Assembly: GCF_000829905.1 (NCBI RefSeq)
Contig: NZ_CDPP01000006.1
Span: 496,001-560,000 of the forward strand
DNA from: Beduini massiliensis
Lineage (GTDB): Bacteria > Bacillota_I > Bacilli_A > Erysipelotrichales > Coprobacillaceae
Direction: 5' to 3'
Length of the DNA stretch: 64,000 nt
Part shown: one piece after another, positions 33,254 to 42,583 of the stretch
Layout: each line of letters starts with the position of its first letter
Position numbering within the stretch: position 1 is the first letter of the stretch
Program-made: the position numbers and the translations under genes
The notes under the pieces: generated by a model
What the model was told of the DNA's origin: nothing
What the model saw: the letters and a program-made list of their open reading frames with translations, nothing else
The model's database searches: none

Positions 33254-34668
33254 AGTTTACATATAAAATAATAGCGACCTGTATCATTACCATTGCGGTC
33301 ATCTTTTCTTTAGGTTCCGCTCTTGTGATCTATCAAAATCATGCACACTTACTTACATCAGTTATTGAACAAGCGGCAGGGTCTCAGTCCATTGAAAGCT
33401 TTTCTTTGGAATCTAAGCTGCTTCAAGATACGTTGGAAGAAAATACACAGTATGGCAGTGATGTTTCCGCTATGGATATGCGTGCTCAGTATTATATGAA
33501 ACAATATGCTTCCATCTATACAGATAAAGAACGTTATTATTTATTAAAGCGGGATGATCAGGCTGTCTACATGAATACCCTGCCTTCTTTAGAAGCAAGC
33601 AGTACAATTGAAAACGATGCCAGCGTCCGTTTAATGAAAGATAAGTATCATTACTATACTTACCTTACAACAGAATTGAAAGCAGGAAGTCTGACGTATT
33701 ACTTAACGACCTATACCGATGTTACTTCAGTTTATCAGGAAAGAACCCGTCAATTTCAGCAGTTTCTTTTCGTAAATGCCGGGATGATCGGCATTGCTTT
33801 CTTATTACTGAATATTTCTATTCGTTATCTTACCCGTTCGATTGGTTTGCTTAACGAAGCAAGTAAACGAATTGCCAATGGGCATTATGAAGAGCGAACA
33901 CAAATTAACAGTGATGACGAGATCGGTGAACTAAGCAAAAGCTTTGACGAAATGGCGGCGGCTACTCAGCAAACCTTTCAGAAACTAAAAACAGAAGCCG
34001 AAGAAAAAGAAGAATTCATGAGCAGTTTTTCCCATGAAATCAAAACACCAATGACATCTATTATTGGTTATGCGGATATGCTCCGTACTTATGACTGTGA
34101 TGAAACGACCAGACAGGTTGCTGCCTCCTATATATTTAGAGAAGGCAATCGCTTAAATACACTTTCTCATACTATGATGGATCTTTTTGCCTTGAATCAG
34201 CAGCCCCCAAAACTAACCGCCATCCCTGTTGAAAAAGTGATGAGAGCACTTAAACAATATTATGAAAACAGTACCGGTCACGCTAATCTGGTATTTCAAT
34301 ATGATCAAGGTATTGTCCTTTCAAACGAAGAACTGCTCTTTACATTACTGCGTAATCTCATCGATAATGCTGTTGACGTTTCAAAAGGAACCGAAGTATT
34401 CATAAAAGGGATTCATCTTGGTTATACCTATCAGCTCAATGTAATGGATCATGGCATTGGCATGTCTCAGGAAAATGTAGAAAAGGCTACTCTGCCCTTT
34501 TATATGGCAGATAAATCGCGTTCACGAAGCAAAGGTGGTGCCGGTCTTGGGTTAAGTATCGTTAAAAAGATCTGTGATCTGCATCATACACCATTAACGA
34601 TTCAATCTAAAGAAAATGAAGGCACGACTGTTTCCTTTATACTGGAGGTGAGACAAGATGAAGCGTAA
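33250..34668 (+). CDS. Sensor histidine kinase
   Basis: 472 residues. Membrane helices at about 6-26 and 171-192 flank an extracytoplasmic sensor domain of about 140 residues. HAMP (about 195-250) is followed by HisKA with H262 in FSHEIKTPMTS. The ATPase domain has the N box LRNLIDNAVDVS, G1 MDHGIGMS and G2 GGAGLGLSIVKK. It starts with GTG overlapping the regulator stop, after GGAGGTG. The ligand is unknown. By analogy with kinases paired with lipoprotein/ABC exporters, it may sense an antimicrobial peptide or envelope damage (inference). Confidence 0.93.
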   Translation: MKFTYKIIATCIITIAVIFSLGSALVIYQNHAHLLTSVIEQAAGSQSIESFSLESKLLQDTLEENTQYGSDVSAMDMRAQYYMKQYASIYTDKERYYLLKRDDQAVYMNTLPSLEASSTIENDASVRLMKDKYHYYTYLTTELKAGSLTYYLTTYTDVTSVYQERTRQFQQFLFVNAGMIGIAFLLLNISIRYLTRSIGLLNEASKRIANGHYEERTQINSDDEIGELSKSFDEMAAATQQTFQKLKTEAEEKEEFMSSFSHEIKTPMTSIIGYADMLRTYDCDETTRQVAASYIFREGNRLNTLSHTMMDLFALNQQPPKLTAIPVEKVMRALKQYYENSTGHANLVFQYDQGIVLSNEELLFTLLRNLIDNAVDVSKGTEVFIKGIHLGYTYQLNVMDHGIGMSQENVEKATLPFYMADKSRSRSKGGAGLGLSIVKKICDLHHTPLTIQSKENEGTTVSFILEVRQDEA

Positions 34669-35413
34669 AACTTATCTCTTGTTGCCTGTCTTGCTACTGT
34701 TGTCATGCTTTCTGCCAATGCTGATCTTCCGCTTACAGGATTGGCATGATACTCAAAAAGTTTATCCTTTTGAACAGATTTATATTACCTCGGAAATCAC
34801 AAAAAAATATCCTATCATTTCTGAAATCTATGCATCCTTTTATACACAAGGAGAGAATACAGATACCGATAATCAATATTTACTTGATTTTTCCCCTGCA
34901 TTCCCCAAAGAGCAAGAACCTTATGCAGATATTAAATCATTATATGAACAGGAAGTTTGTACATTAATCAAGAAAAATATTCTGACTGACCGGCTTGTTA
35001 ATAATGAAGACAATCTTTATACGATTGATTTTGGAACATTACTGTTAAGAAATCGCCATCTGTATAATCTGTCACAAATCTTTTCGATAGAAGGCACTAA
35101 GGTTGTCAGTACAAGCTTTGATCTGCTGAAAGAAAGCAAAAAGATTATAGCTCTGGAGATCAGCAATGAAGCTGTTGATTTCCTAACCAAAGAAGACTGC
35201 AAAGAAATCATGTATGCGATGATTCAGTATCTGGGATTAGAAGAAATCGAGGACTGGTCTTACAGTGAGAATGGTTATGAATCCTATACCGCAAAACTTC
35301 AACTATATTGTGAGATACGAAACTATGGAGAGGGCTATTCTAATTTTCAAACAGGCGTAATCCCATTAGGACAACACAGCTTAAACAACATTAAAATAAA
35401 ATCAGCAAGATAA
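34658..35413 (+). CDS. Membrane-anchored extracytoplasmic protein, unknown, of the two-component operon
   Basis: 251 residues: a single N-terminal hydrophobic segment (about 5-22, signal or anchor) and a polar external domain without recognised family. It overlaps the kinase gene by 11 bp, with GAGGTGAG before ATG, so it is co-expressed with the two-component pair and ends at a terminator. It could be an accessory sensor subunit of the kinase. That is inferred only from position. Confidence 0.7.
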   Translation: MKRKTYLLLPVLLLLSCFLPMLIFRLQDWHDTQKVYPFEQIYITSEITKKYPIISEIYASFYTQGENTDTDNQYLLDFSPAFPKEQEPYADIKSLYEQEVCTLIKKNILTDRLVNNEDNLYTIDFGTLLLRNRHLYNLSQIFSIEGTKVVSTSFDLLKESKKIIALEISNEAVDFLTKEDCKEIMYAMIQYLGLEEIEDWSYSENGYESYTAKLQLYCEIRNYGEGYSNFQTGVIPLGQHSLNNIKIKSAR

Positions 35414-35440
35414 TCCCTTTTACTTAGGGATTTTTTTATT
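35412..35440 (+). terminator. Terminator after the two-component genes
   Basis: Stem AATCCCT / AGGGATT with a 7-base loop and T-run. It separates the regulator genes from the lipoprotein/ABC genes. Confidence 0.82.
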
Positions 35441-35442
35441 AG

Positions 35443-35474
35443 GATACAAGTTCGATACAACCATCGTTTATCCT
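35443..35474 (+). promoter_or_regulatory. Lipoprotein/ABC operon promoter with GATACAA direct repeat
   Basis: GATACAA at 35443-35449 and 35454-35460 (N4, 11-bp period), then 8 bp, then -10-like TATCCT (35469-35474). The geometry matches 32550-32581 exactly, so both promoters are likely controlled by the adjacent response regulator. Confidence 0.65.
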
Positions 35475-35492
35475 TTCATTGAGGTGATTAAT

Positions 35493-36797
35493 ATGTTTAA
35501 GAAATGGATAATTGTAGTATGCTGTCTTTTCATCAGCGGATGCTCATCACAAACAAAAAAGCCGGCAGATGAACCGCCTGCGCAAGAGATCAAAGAATCG
35601 TTGATCCATAAAAAGTTATATGATGGGGATGGAAATGAAAAAGGCTTCTATCATATCGTTCTCAATGAAACAGGAAATGGGGATGGAAGCAACATTCTTT
35701 ATTATGATTATGCCGCAAAAAAGGAAATCTATTTATGTGATAAACCACAGTGTCAGCATCATGATGAAACATGCACGTCTTATATAGGGAATTGGGGATT
35801 TGCCTCTACTTTATTTGTTCATGGCGATTATTTATATCTGCTGAATTCGGAAGCCTTGAAAACGATGGAGGGAGGACAAAATACAGCGTCTTCTTCAGGC
35901 ATCTATCGCATGAATTTGGATGGCAAAAATCGAGAAAAGATCTGCTCTCTCCCTGCCGGGTATACCTACTCAGATAATCGTTTAACTCTTGATGATTGCT
36001 ATCTCTATATTCCCTTGGAGAAAACAGAAAATATCCAGTTTGAAGAAAACAGCTATATGCAGCATGTGACGGAATCTGCACTCTTTACTATCGATTTGCA
36101 AAGCGGAAAGACTACGCACTTATTAGATAATAAAGATCGTCATGTCATTGCGGCAGAAAACCGACAATTAATCTTTAGTCAATATCACTATAGTCAAGAT
36201 CCGGAAAAGTTGTTAAATGAAAAACGGTTCGATGACTATGATGCAGTTATGAAAAATGTGACTATAAGTTATTATGCCTATGACTTGGATAAACAAGAAA
36301 TCCTTTGGGAAAGTACGCTTCCTGTCTCTGAAGTATCGTTTTACTATCAACATAAGCTTTATTATATCGAAAATCATGCCCTGCACGCAGTTTCAGTGGA
36401 TACTAAACAGAACGATATCATTGCTGTATTGCCTGATGATCTCGATTGCAACATCAGCGATATAATAGATAATCATCTGATTATTTCGGGATGGGACAAA
36501 GAACAAGCGGATCATATCGCTTCCTATGTCTGGAATTTCAATGATAAACAAATGAAAGAGCTAACGCTGACAACATCCGCACCTGTGCAAGATATTAGAA
36601 TTTACAGTGAGTATGATCAGTATTTCTTTGTTTATTATGATCATGAACAGCACTTAGAAAAAACATGGGCAGGAACCGATCAATTCACCATCGATAAAAT
36701 TTATGTCGGACTGATTCTTAAAGAAGATTACTGGAACAGTATCGCTGCCTATCAGCCATTTGATACTATCTCTCAAGGCAACACTGTTAGGAGGTAA
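35493..36797 (+). CDS. Lipoprotein with beta-propeller-like repeats (DUF5050-like)
   Basis: 434 residues. The signal peptide ends in a lipobox, LFISGCSS, with lipidated Cys at about 17. A Cys/His-rich element, IYLCDKPQCQHHDETC (about 79-94), is common in Firmicute lipoproteins of this type. Blocks like GIYRMNLDGKNREKI and ALFTIDLQSGKTTHL then suggest propeller blades. It is likely outside the membrane. Four bases separate it from the ABC ATPase gene. The start ATG 35493 fits GAGGTG. It may bind the exporter's substrate or serve as an immunity or sensing lipoprotein (inference). Confidence 0.8.
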   Translation: MFKKWIIVVCCLFISGCSSQTKKPADEPPAQEIKESLIHKKLYDGDGNEKGFYHIVLNETGNGDGSNILYYDYAAKKEIYLCDKPQCQHHDETCTSYIGNWGFASTLFVHGDYLYLLNSEALKTMEGGQNTASSSGIYRMNLDGKNREKICSLPAGYTYSDNRLTLDDCYLYIPLEKTENIQFEENSYMQHVTESALFTIDLQSGKTTHLLDNKDRHVIAAENRQLIFSQYHYSQDPEKLLNEKRFDDYDAVMKNVTISYYAYDLDKQEILWESTLPVSEVSFYYQHKLYYIENHALHAVSVDTKQNDIIAVLPDDLDCNISDIIDNHLIISGWDKEQADHIASYVWNFNDKQMKELTLTTSAPVQDIRIYSEYDQYFFVYYDHEQHLEKTWAGTDQFTIDKIYVGLILKEDYWNSIAAYQPFDTISQGNTVRR

Positions 36798-36801
36798 GAA
36801 A

Positions 36802-37521
36802 ATGCTGGAAATACAACATATTACAAAAGCATATAAGGATCAAGTGGTTCTTCATGATGTTAGCCTGACCCTTAAAGAAGGGATTTATGCTTTACTTGGT
36901 CCCAATGGTGCCGGGAAATCAACTTTGATGAGTATCTTATGCAAACAACAAAACGTGGATAGCGGACAAGTGCTTTGGAATGGAAAAGATATCCAAGCAT
37001 GGAATGAGGACTATTACGATTTCTTAGGCTATGCTCCCCAGCAGCAGGGATTGTATGATGAGTTTACCGGGCGAAGATTTCTGACATATATGGCACTGCT
37101 TAAAAATGTGGATAAAAAAGAGATTCATCAGGAAGTCGAACGAGTAGCCTCATTAGTCAATATGCAAAATCAGCTGGAAAAGAAATGCCGGATGTATTCA
37201 GGGGGGATGAAACAACGAATACTTGTCGCGCAAGCTTTGCTGAAACATCCTAAATTACTTTTATTTGATGAACCTACTGCCGGCTTAGACCCCAAAGAAC
37301 GCGTTTCACTAAGGGAAATCTTCAGTCAATTAGCAAAAGACCATATTCTTTTAATCGCAACCCATGTAGTCAGTGACGTAGAAAACATTGCAGCTAAAAT
37401 CATCTTTCTTAAGCAAGGAAAGATCATCGTTCAAGGGAGTGTAGACACAATCTGTCAAGACTCAACGCTTTCCCTTGAAGATGTATATCTGAATATATTT
37501 CAAAAGGATGATCGCTTATGA
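36802..37521 (+). CDS. ABC transporter ATP-binding protein (ABC-2 type exporter)
   Basis: 239 residues with Walker A GPNGAGKST (about 33-41), Q-loop YAPQQQG, signature YSGGMKQR (about 133-140), Walker B LLLFDEPTAGLDP and H-loop IATHVVSD. The short DrrA/BcrA-like form couples to a membrane subunit, here the next gene, with which it overlaps by 4 bp. ATG 36802 is chosen since GGAGG lies 7 bases before it; an upstream in-frame ATG is inside the lipoprotein gene. Confidence 0.94.
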   Translation: MLEIQHITKAYKDQVVLHDVSLTLKEGIYALLGPNGAGKSTLMSILCKQQNVDSGQVLWNGKDIQAWNEDYYDFLGYAPQQQGLYDEFTGRRFLTYMALLKNVDKKEIHQEVERVASLVNMQNQLEKKCRMYSGGMKQRILVAQALLKHPKLLLFDEPTAGLDPKERVSLREIFSQLAKDHILLIATHVVSDVENIAAKIIFLKQGKIIVQGSVDTICQDSTLSLEDVYLNIFQKDDRL

Positions 37522-39932
37522 AATCTCTTTTAAGTATTGAATTGTATAAAATATGGTCTAAAAAGGGGTTCCTTATTTTAATCAGTCTGATATTTATCCT
37601 TAATTTCTCTTTATTTGCTTATACCCAACAACAAAGTGAAATTCCCCTTACAGCATATCAGGCACTCCAAGCTAAACTGCAAACCTTACCTAATGAAGAA
37701 CGTTATCTTTATATCTGTGAGTATGATGATCGGATTCAAGATCATTTTATCTTACAACAGCTGCTCTATTTAGAAGGACGACAGGACAGCAATAGTCAAA
37801 ACAGACTGGAAGCTTTGCGCTCACAGCATCCGGATATTGAGAAAAAAACTTCTCGTGATTTCTTAGAAACGGCGATTTACTACACTAAAAATCTTGAGCA
37901 GGAAGCACAGTTTATGCAGGACATTCGTAATGAGATCGATGATCTGCATCATTATCATGATCAGCTAGCACAAATACAAGATGCGGCAGATCACATATCT
38001 TCGATTTCGATCTTTTCAGACCCTTCTTCATTTTCTTCCAAAAATATTAAGAAAACCACCCAAGATTTTAAAGATATGCAGGATGTGGTGATTACCTATC
38101 AGCTTGATAAAGGAATAAAAGAAGCCCTGCACTTTCCGTTCACTGATGTTTTGGTGATGTTGATGATCGGTGTCATTGCCACAGCTCTCATTCTCGAAGA
38201 AAAAGATAAGCGCTTATTTTGCTTTATCCGACCTTGTGTAAACGGTGGCGGTAAAACGATAACGGCAAAATGCCTAGCCATGGGCATATCCACAGCAAGT
38301 ATCGTTTTGCTCCTCTATGCCAGTAATCTTACTTATATGCAGATAAACTGTGGATTAGGGAGTCTGCAAGCTAGTCTTCAATCCCTTGTGCAATATGCCC
38401 AAAGCACCCTACATCTAAGTATCGGCGGCTATTTAATCCTGTTTATCATGACCAAATGGATTGCTGCCTGCATGATTGGAGCGATCATGCTCTTCATCAC
38501 CTTATTTAGTAAACAGCGTATTTTTAGCTTTGGGGTTATGTTCTTTATCATTGGTGTTGAATTTTTACTTTATCAATACCTGCCACAGCATCAGGCAGTT
38601 TCTATTTTACGTTATATAAATATTATCAGCTTTCTACGAACCGATGTTTTTTATGAGATGTATTTTAATTTGAATCTTTTCCAACATGCCTATTCACTGC
38701 AAACATTAGCCCAAGTCATCATGATAACTTTATTTCTTTTACTGCTTATTGCGATCTATATGACCTATACTAGAAAGCGAAATTTATATAGTCAGCCTGC
38801 CGACTTTCCAGCAAGAAAGAAAAAACAGAAATGTCTTCCGTATCTGTGGATACAGGAATTCTATAAAGTGTTCTGGGTGCAAAAGGGATTAATCATTATC
38901 CTCATTTTTATAGGATTACAAGGATATTTGCTCCAGCATAATTCCATTTATATTTCAATGGAAGAAAACCGTTATATCCACTATATTGATATAATGAAAG
39001 GAAAACCTAGCGATGCTACAGAGCAATTTATTTCTTCACAAGCACAGCATTATGCTGATCTGCATCTTCAATATGATAAAAACGAGCAGGCCTTTAATGA
39101 AGGGAATATAAATAAGAGCCAGTATGATGCCATGCAAAATACTTTAGAAGCACAGTTATTTGGAGAAGCTTTGTTTCAAAAAGCTTTACAGCAATATCAT
39201 TATGTGAAAGAAGATCCACAAAGAGAAATGGTCGTTCCATTTGGCTATGAACATTTATTTTTTGACACCAATATAAATATTCTTCCTGCGATTTTAGTCA
39301 TTATCTGTGTGACGCTGTTGTTTTCAAACTTCATATGTGCTGAATATACACACCAAACAGATCGCCTTTTGTTTTCCTGTTTAAAAGGAAATAGAGTGTT
39401 GCTGCACTGCAAGATGCGGCTCGCCCTAGTAAGCGGACTTATTCTTACACTACTTGCTTATCTGCCCGATCTCGTGCATATCGTTAGTAAATATGGAAGT
39501 TTTGGACTTCACGCCTCAATTACTTCATTACCTGTGTTTGCTTCAATGCCATCATCTATAAGTATTCTGATTTACATTCTGCTTGGCTTTCTTTTAAAAC
39601 TGCTCGCTATTGAAAGTACAATTTTTCTTCTGTTTGCTTTATCCACATATATGCGTCATCCATCACAGGTCATTTTTCTGCTTTTAACTTTTACTGCGGT
39701 TCCTTTATTTCTGCATATGATGGGTATTCCTTTTTTAGATGCCCTTAGTCTCTATCCGTTACTTTGCGGCAGTCTCTTAATAAAAAGCGGACAAGGACAG
39801 CTCATTTTCTTTTCGATTATCGGTTACAGTCTATTGGCTTTCTTCTGCTATCTATTTACTCTTTCCCATTTTAAATTCATCAAGCAAAATCACAGGTTTA
39901 CCGGTCTTTGTTTAAAATCTGTGAAAAAATAA
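37518..39932 (+). CDS. Large ABC-2 type permease
   Basis: 804 residues with two similar halves. Each begins with a short cytoplasmic segment (YKIW in the first, FYKVFWVQKG in the second), one helix, a large extracellular loop (about 40-205 and 475-585) and a cluster of about five helices. This doubled arrangement resembles lantibiotic/bacitracin-type exporters fused into one chain. It works with the ATPase just upstream. The substrate is not known. No clear terminator was found after it. Confidence 0.85.
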   Translation: MKSLLSIELYKIWSKKGFLILISLIFILNFSLFAYTQQQSEIPLTAYQALQAKLQTLPNEERYLYICEYDDRIQDHFILQQLLYLEGRQDSNSQNRLEALRSQHPDIEKKTSRDFLETAIYYTKNLEQEAQFMQDIRNEIDDLHHYHDQLAQIQDAADHISSISIFSDPSSFSSKNIKKTTQDFKDMQDVVITYQLDKGIKEALHFPFTDVLVMLMIGVIATALILEEKDKRLFCFIRPCVNGGGKTITAKCLAMGISTASIVLLLYASNLTYMQINCGLGSLQASLQSLVQYAQSTLHLSIGGYLILFIMTKWIAACMIGAIMLFITLFSKQRIFSFGVMFFIIGVEFLLYQYLPQHQAVSILRYINIISFLRTDVFYEMYFNLNLFQHAYSLQTLAQVIMITLFLLLLIAIYMTYTRKRNLYSQPADFPARKKKQKCLPYLWIQEFYKVFWVQKGLIIILIFIGLQGYLLQHNSIYISMEENRYIHYIDIMKGKPSDATEQFISSQAQHYADLHLQYDKNEQAFNEGNINKSQYDAMQNTLEAQLFGEALFQKALQQYHYVKEDPQREMVVPFGYEHLFFDTNINILPAILVIICVTLLFSNFICAEYTHQTDRLLFSCLKGNRVLLHCKMRLALVSGLILTLLAYLPDLVHIVSKYGSFGLHASITSLPVFASMPSSISILIYILLGFLLKLLAIESTIFLLFALSTYMRHPSQVIFLLLTFTAVPLFLHMMGIPFLDALSLYPLLCGSLLIKSGQGQLIFFSIIGYSLLAFFCYLFTLSHFKFIKQNHRFTGLCLKSVKK

Positions 39933-40037
39933 GGAAATATCGGATGGTACCTTTATACATTAAATAAATCAACATAGTTTTAGTTGCATTTTAGACACTA
40001 ATTCGCTAAACTAATAGGAGTAGAAAGAGGTGTTATC

Positions 40038-41138
40038 ATGCCATTAACAGCAGGAATCGTGGGATTGCCAAACGTTGGAAAGTCCACTTTATTTAATGCA
40101 ATTACCAATGCGCAAGTGGAAGCTGCCAATTATCCATTTGCGACGATCGACCCGAATGTCGGAGTTGTCGAAGTACCGGATCATCGTTTAGATGAACTGA
40201 CAAAATTAGTTCAGCCTAAAAAAACTGTTCCTACTACATTTGAATTTACAGATATTGCCGGTCTAGTAAGAGGGGCATCAAAAGGAGAAGGTTTAGGGAA
40301 TAAATTCTTAGCCAATATTCGTGAAACAGATGCAATCTGTGAAGTTGTTCGCTGCTTCAGAGATCCCAATGTTACTCATGTTGACGGAGATGTCGATCCT
40401 ATTCGTGACATTGAAACCATTAACCTAGAGTTGATTTTTGCAGATTTGGCTACTGTTGAAAACCGAATCGCCAGAATCGGAAAGAAAGCTCAGTCCGGGG
40501 ATAAAGAAGCTAAAGAAGAAGTCCTTATTTTAGATAAGTTAAAAGCCGCATTAGAAGCTGAAAAACCGGCACGTTCGATTGACTTTACAAAAGAAGAAAT
40601 TCTGTTTGTAAAACAATGGTCATTACTGACAATGAAGCCGCTCATCTATGTTGCAAACTTAGGTGAAGAAGACTTAGAAGAGCCGACTGCTAATCCTTAC
40701 TACAATACGCTTGTGGAATACGCGGATAAAGAAGGCAGCAAAGTTGTACCAATCTGTGCAAAGATTGAAGCTGAATTAGCAGGATTAGAACCAGAAGAAA
40801 AGAAACTGTTTTTAGAAGAACTGGGAATTAAAGAAAGCGGATTGGACCGTTTAATCAAAGAAGCTTATGCACTTTTGGGGTTATGCACATTCTTTACCGT
40901 AGGAGTGCAGGAAGTGCGTGCATGGACCTTTAAAAAAGGAATGCTGGCTCCGGAAATGGCAGGTGTGATCCATACGGATTTCCAAAGAGGATTCATTAAA
41001 GCAGAAACCTACAGTTATGATGACTTTATCCAATACGGAAGTGAACAAGCTTTAAAAGACGCCGGTAAGGTACGTCAGGAAGGGAAACAATATGTGGGGC
41101 AGGATGGCGATATCATGTTGTTTAAATTCAATGTCTAG
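40038..41138 (+). CDS. ychF: YchF, Obg-like ribosome-associated ATPase
   Basis: 366 residues, standard length. G1 is GLPNVGKSTLFNAIT (8-22), G2 region NYPFATIDPNVG, G3 DIAGLVRGASKGEGLG (68-83). In place of the usual NKxD it has NLGEED, the change that makes YchF prefer ATP. A coiled-coil arm follows, and a C-terminal TGS domain has TDFQRGFIKAE and GQDGDIMLFKFNV. It binds the ribosome and takes part in stress and translation control. AGAGGTG lies before ATG. The sortase gene overlaps its stop by one base. Confidence 0.97.
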   Translation: MPLTAGIVGLPNVGKSTLFNAITNAQVEAANYPFATIDPNVGVVEVPDHRLDELTKLVQPKKTVPTTFEFTDIAGLVRGASKGEGLGNKFLANIRETDAICEVVRCFRDPNVTHVDGDVDPIRDIETINLELIFADLATVENRIARIGKKAQSGDKEAKEEVLILDKLKAALEAEKPARSIDFTKEEILFVKQWSLLTMKPLIYVANLGEEDLEEPTANPYYNTLVEYADKEGSKVVPICAKIEAELAGLEPEEKKLFLEELGIKESGLDRLIKEAYALLGLCTFFTVGVQEVRAWTFKKGMLAPEMAGVIHTDFQRGFIKAETYSYDDFIQYGSEQALKDAGKVRQEGKQYVGQDGDIMLFKFNV

Positions 41139-41869
41139 TGAAAAAATATATTAGACGCATTCTTCTTGTTATTTGTGTCATCGTCTTCTGTTTTTCTGCT
41201 TATCAGTTATTTTCTATCTTTATGCAATATAAAACCGTCGATGATAATAACGCTCAGATTCGCAATACTGTAATCCCGGAAAAAAAAGATGTTCCCTTTA
41301 CAGTGGATTTCGCTAAACTAAAGGAAATGAACAGTGATGCCGTCGCTTGGCTGAATATTGAGGATACGGATATTTCCTATGCTGTGGTACAAGCTGCCGA
41401 TAATGATTATTATCTTCATCGTAATCTGCAAAAAGAAGATTCGTTTGCTGGAACCTTGTTTGTTGATTATCAAAACAGTTCCGATTTTAGTGATTTTAAT
41501 ACGATCATATATGGTCACAACATGAAAAATGGCAGTATGTTTGGTAAGCTGAAAAAGTATAAAGATGTCAACTATTATGATGAACATCCTTACATTGATT
41601 TGTATATTGAAGGACAAAAGCTGCGCTATCAGGTTTTCTCTGCCCGAGATGTCGATGTCGCTTCTACCAAAACCTACTATAATGTTTATGGTCAAAGCGG
41701 ATTAAAACAAGAGATGATCGATGAGTGGTTTTCAACCGCTTTGTATTCAACGGGAGTTGAAGTGACACCGGATGATCAAGTGATTACTTTATCGACATGT
41801 GTTGATTCATTAGATGATCAGTATCGCTTTGTCGTGAACGCAAAATTAATTGAATCGAGTGAATATTAA
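41138..41869 (+). CDS. srtB: Class B sortase
   Basis: 243 residues with an N-terminal membrane anchor (about 7-27) and the catalytic triad H127 (IYGHNM), C221 (TLSTC) and R230 (YRFVV), as in class B sortases. These transpeptidases attach surface proteins or assemble pili, cutting NPQTN- or LPxTG-like signals. No sortase substrate is seen in this window. The GTG start shares one base with the ychF stop and has no good ribosome site, so translation is probably coupled. A terminator follows. Confidence 0.93.
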   Translation: MKKYIRRILLVICVIVFCFSAYQLFSIFMQYKTVDDNNAQIRNTVIPEKKDVPFTVDFAKLKEMNSDAVAWLNIEDTDISYAVVQAADNDYYLHRNLQKEDSFAGTLFVDYQNSSDFSDFNTIIYGHNMKNGSMFGKLKKYKDVNYYDEHPYIDLYIEGQKLRYQVFSARDVDVASTKTYYNVYGQSGLKQEMIDEWFSTALYSTGVEVTPDDQVITLSTCVDSLDDQYRFVVNAKLIESSEY

Positions 41870-41893
41870 AACGGAGCCTGTCTCCGTTTTTTA
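41868..41893 (+). terminator. Terminator of ychF-srtB
   Basis: Stem AAACGGAG / CTCCGTTT with loop CCTGT, then T-run. Confidence 0.92.
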
Positions 41894-41958
41894 TTACATA
41901 ATTAGACAAACGAATAACCCCATTATATAATAAAACTATACTACGGGAGGAAAATAGA

Positions 41959-42567
41959 ATGATCAGAAATATTGTTTTTGACATGGGAAATGTGGTTCTA
42001 TCCTATGATCCTAACTACATTATCCAACATTTTACCAAAGAAAAAGATCAGCAAACGTTATTGATTGAAGCCATTTTCAAAAGTCCGGAATGGCTTGCTT
42101 TAGATGAAGGGACATTGTCTAAAGAAGATGCCTGCACCATTATGAAGAGGCGTGTAAGCCCACTATTAGAGCCATTGGTTGAAAAAATCATGGATGAGTG
42201 GTATTTGTATCTGACACCATTCAAAGATATTACAGACTTGGCAAGAACACTGAAAAAAGAAGGGTATGTGCTTTATTTACTATCGAACACATCCCTAAGT
42301 TTTTTTGAATATTATGAAAATGTGGAAGCTTTTGCTTACTTTAAAGATTTCTACATATCCGCTAAGCATTTGTTGTTGAAACCGGACCCTGCTATCTTCA
42401 AAGATTTTTGTGAGACACTGCATTTAGACGCTGCGGAATGTTTCTTTATTGATGATTCTCAAGATAACGTAAACAGTGCTAAGGGAATCGGAATGCAAGG
42501 AATTTGTTTTAACGGTAATCAAGATGATGTCCAAATAATTTATGAGGCAATTAAAAAGTGCAGCTGA
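41959..42567 (+). CDS. HAD-family phosphatase (YihX-like)
   Basis: 202 residues. Motif I is IVFDMGNVVL with D8; the second Asp of DxD is replaced by Gly-Asn, as is usual in the YihX/epoxide-hydrolase-like branch. Motif II is LLSNTS, motif III is K in LLLKPDP, and motif IV is FIDDSQDNV. YihX itself removes phosphate from glucose-1-phosphate. Here the substrate is inferred only from similarity. GGGAGG precedes ATG. A bidirectional terminator follows. Confidence 0.85.
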   Translation: MIRNIVFDMGNVVLSYDPNYIIQHFTKEKDQQTLLIEAIFKSPEWLALDEGTLSKEDACTIMKRRVSPLLEPLVEKIMDEWYLYLTPFKDITDLARTLKKEGYVLYLLSNTSLSFFEYYENVEAFAYFKDFYISAKHLLLKPDPAIFKDFCETLHLDAAECFFIDDSQDNVNSAKGIGMQGICFNGNQDDVQIIYEAIKKCS

Positions 42568-42583
42568 ATATAGCTGCATTTTA
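42553..42583. terminator. Bidirectional terminator between HAD gene and XRE/TPR copy 2
   Basis: Stem AAAGTGCAGCT / AGCTGCATTTT with one G-T pair, loop GAATAT, A-run and T-run on the two sides. Confidence 0.8.
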
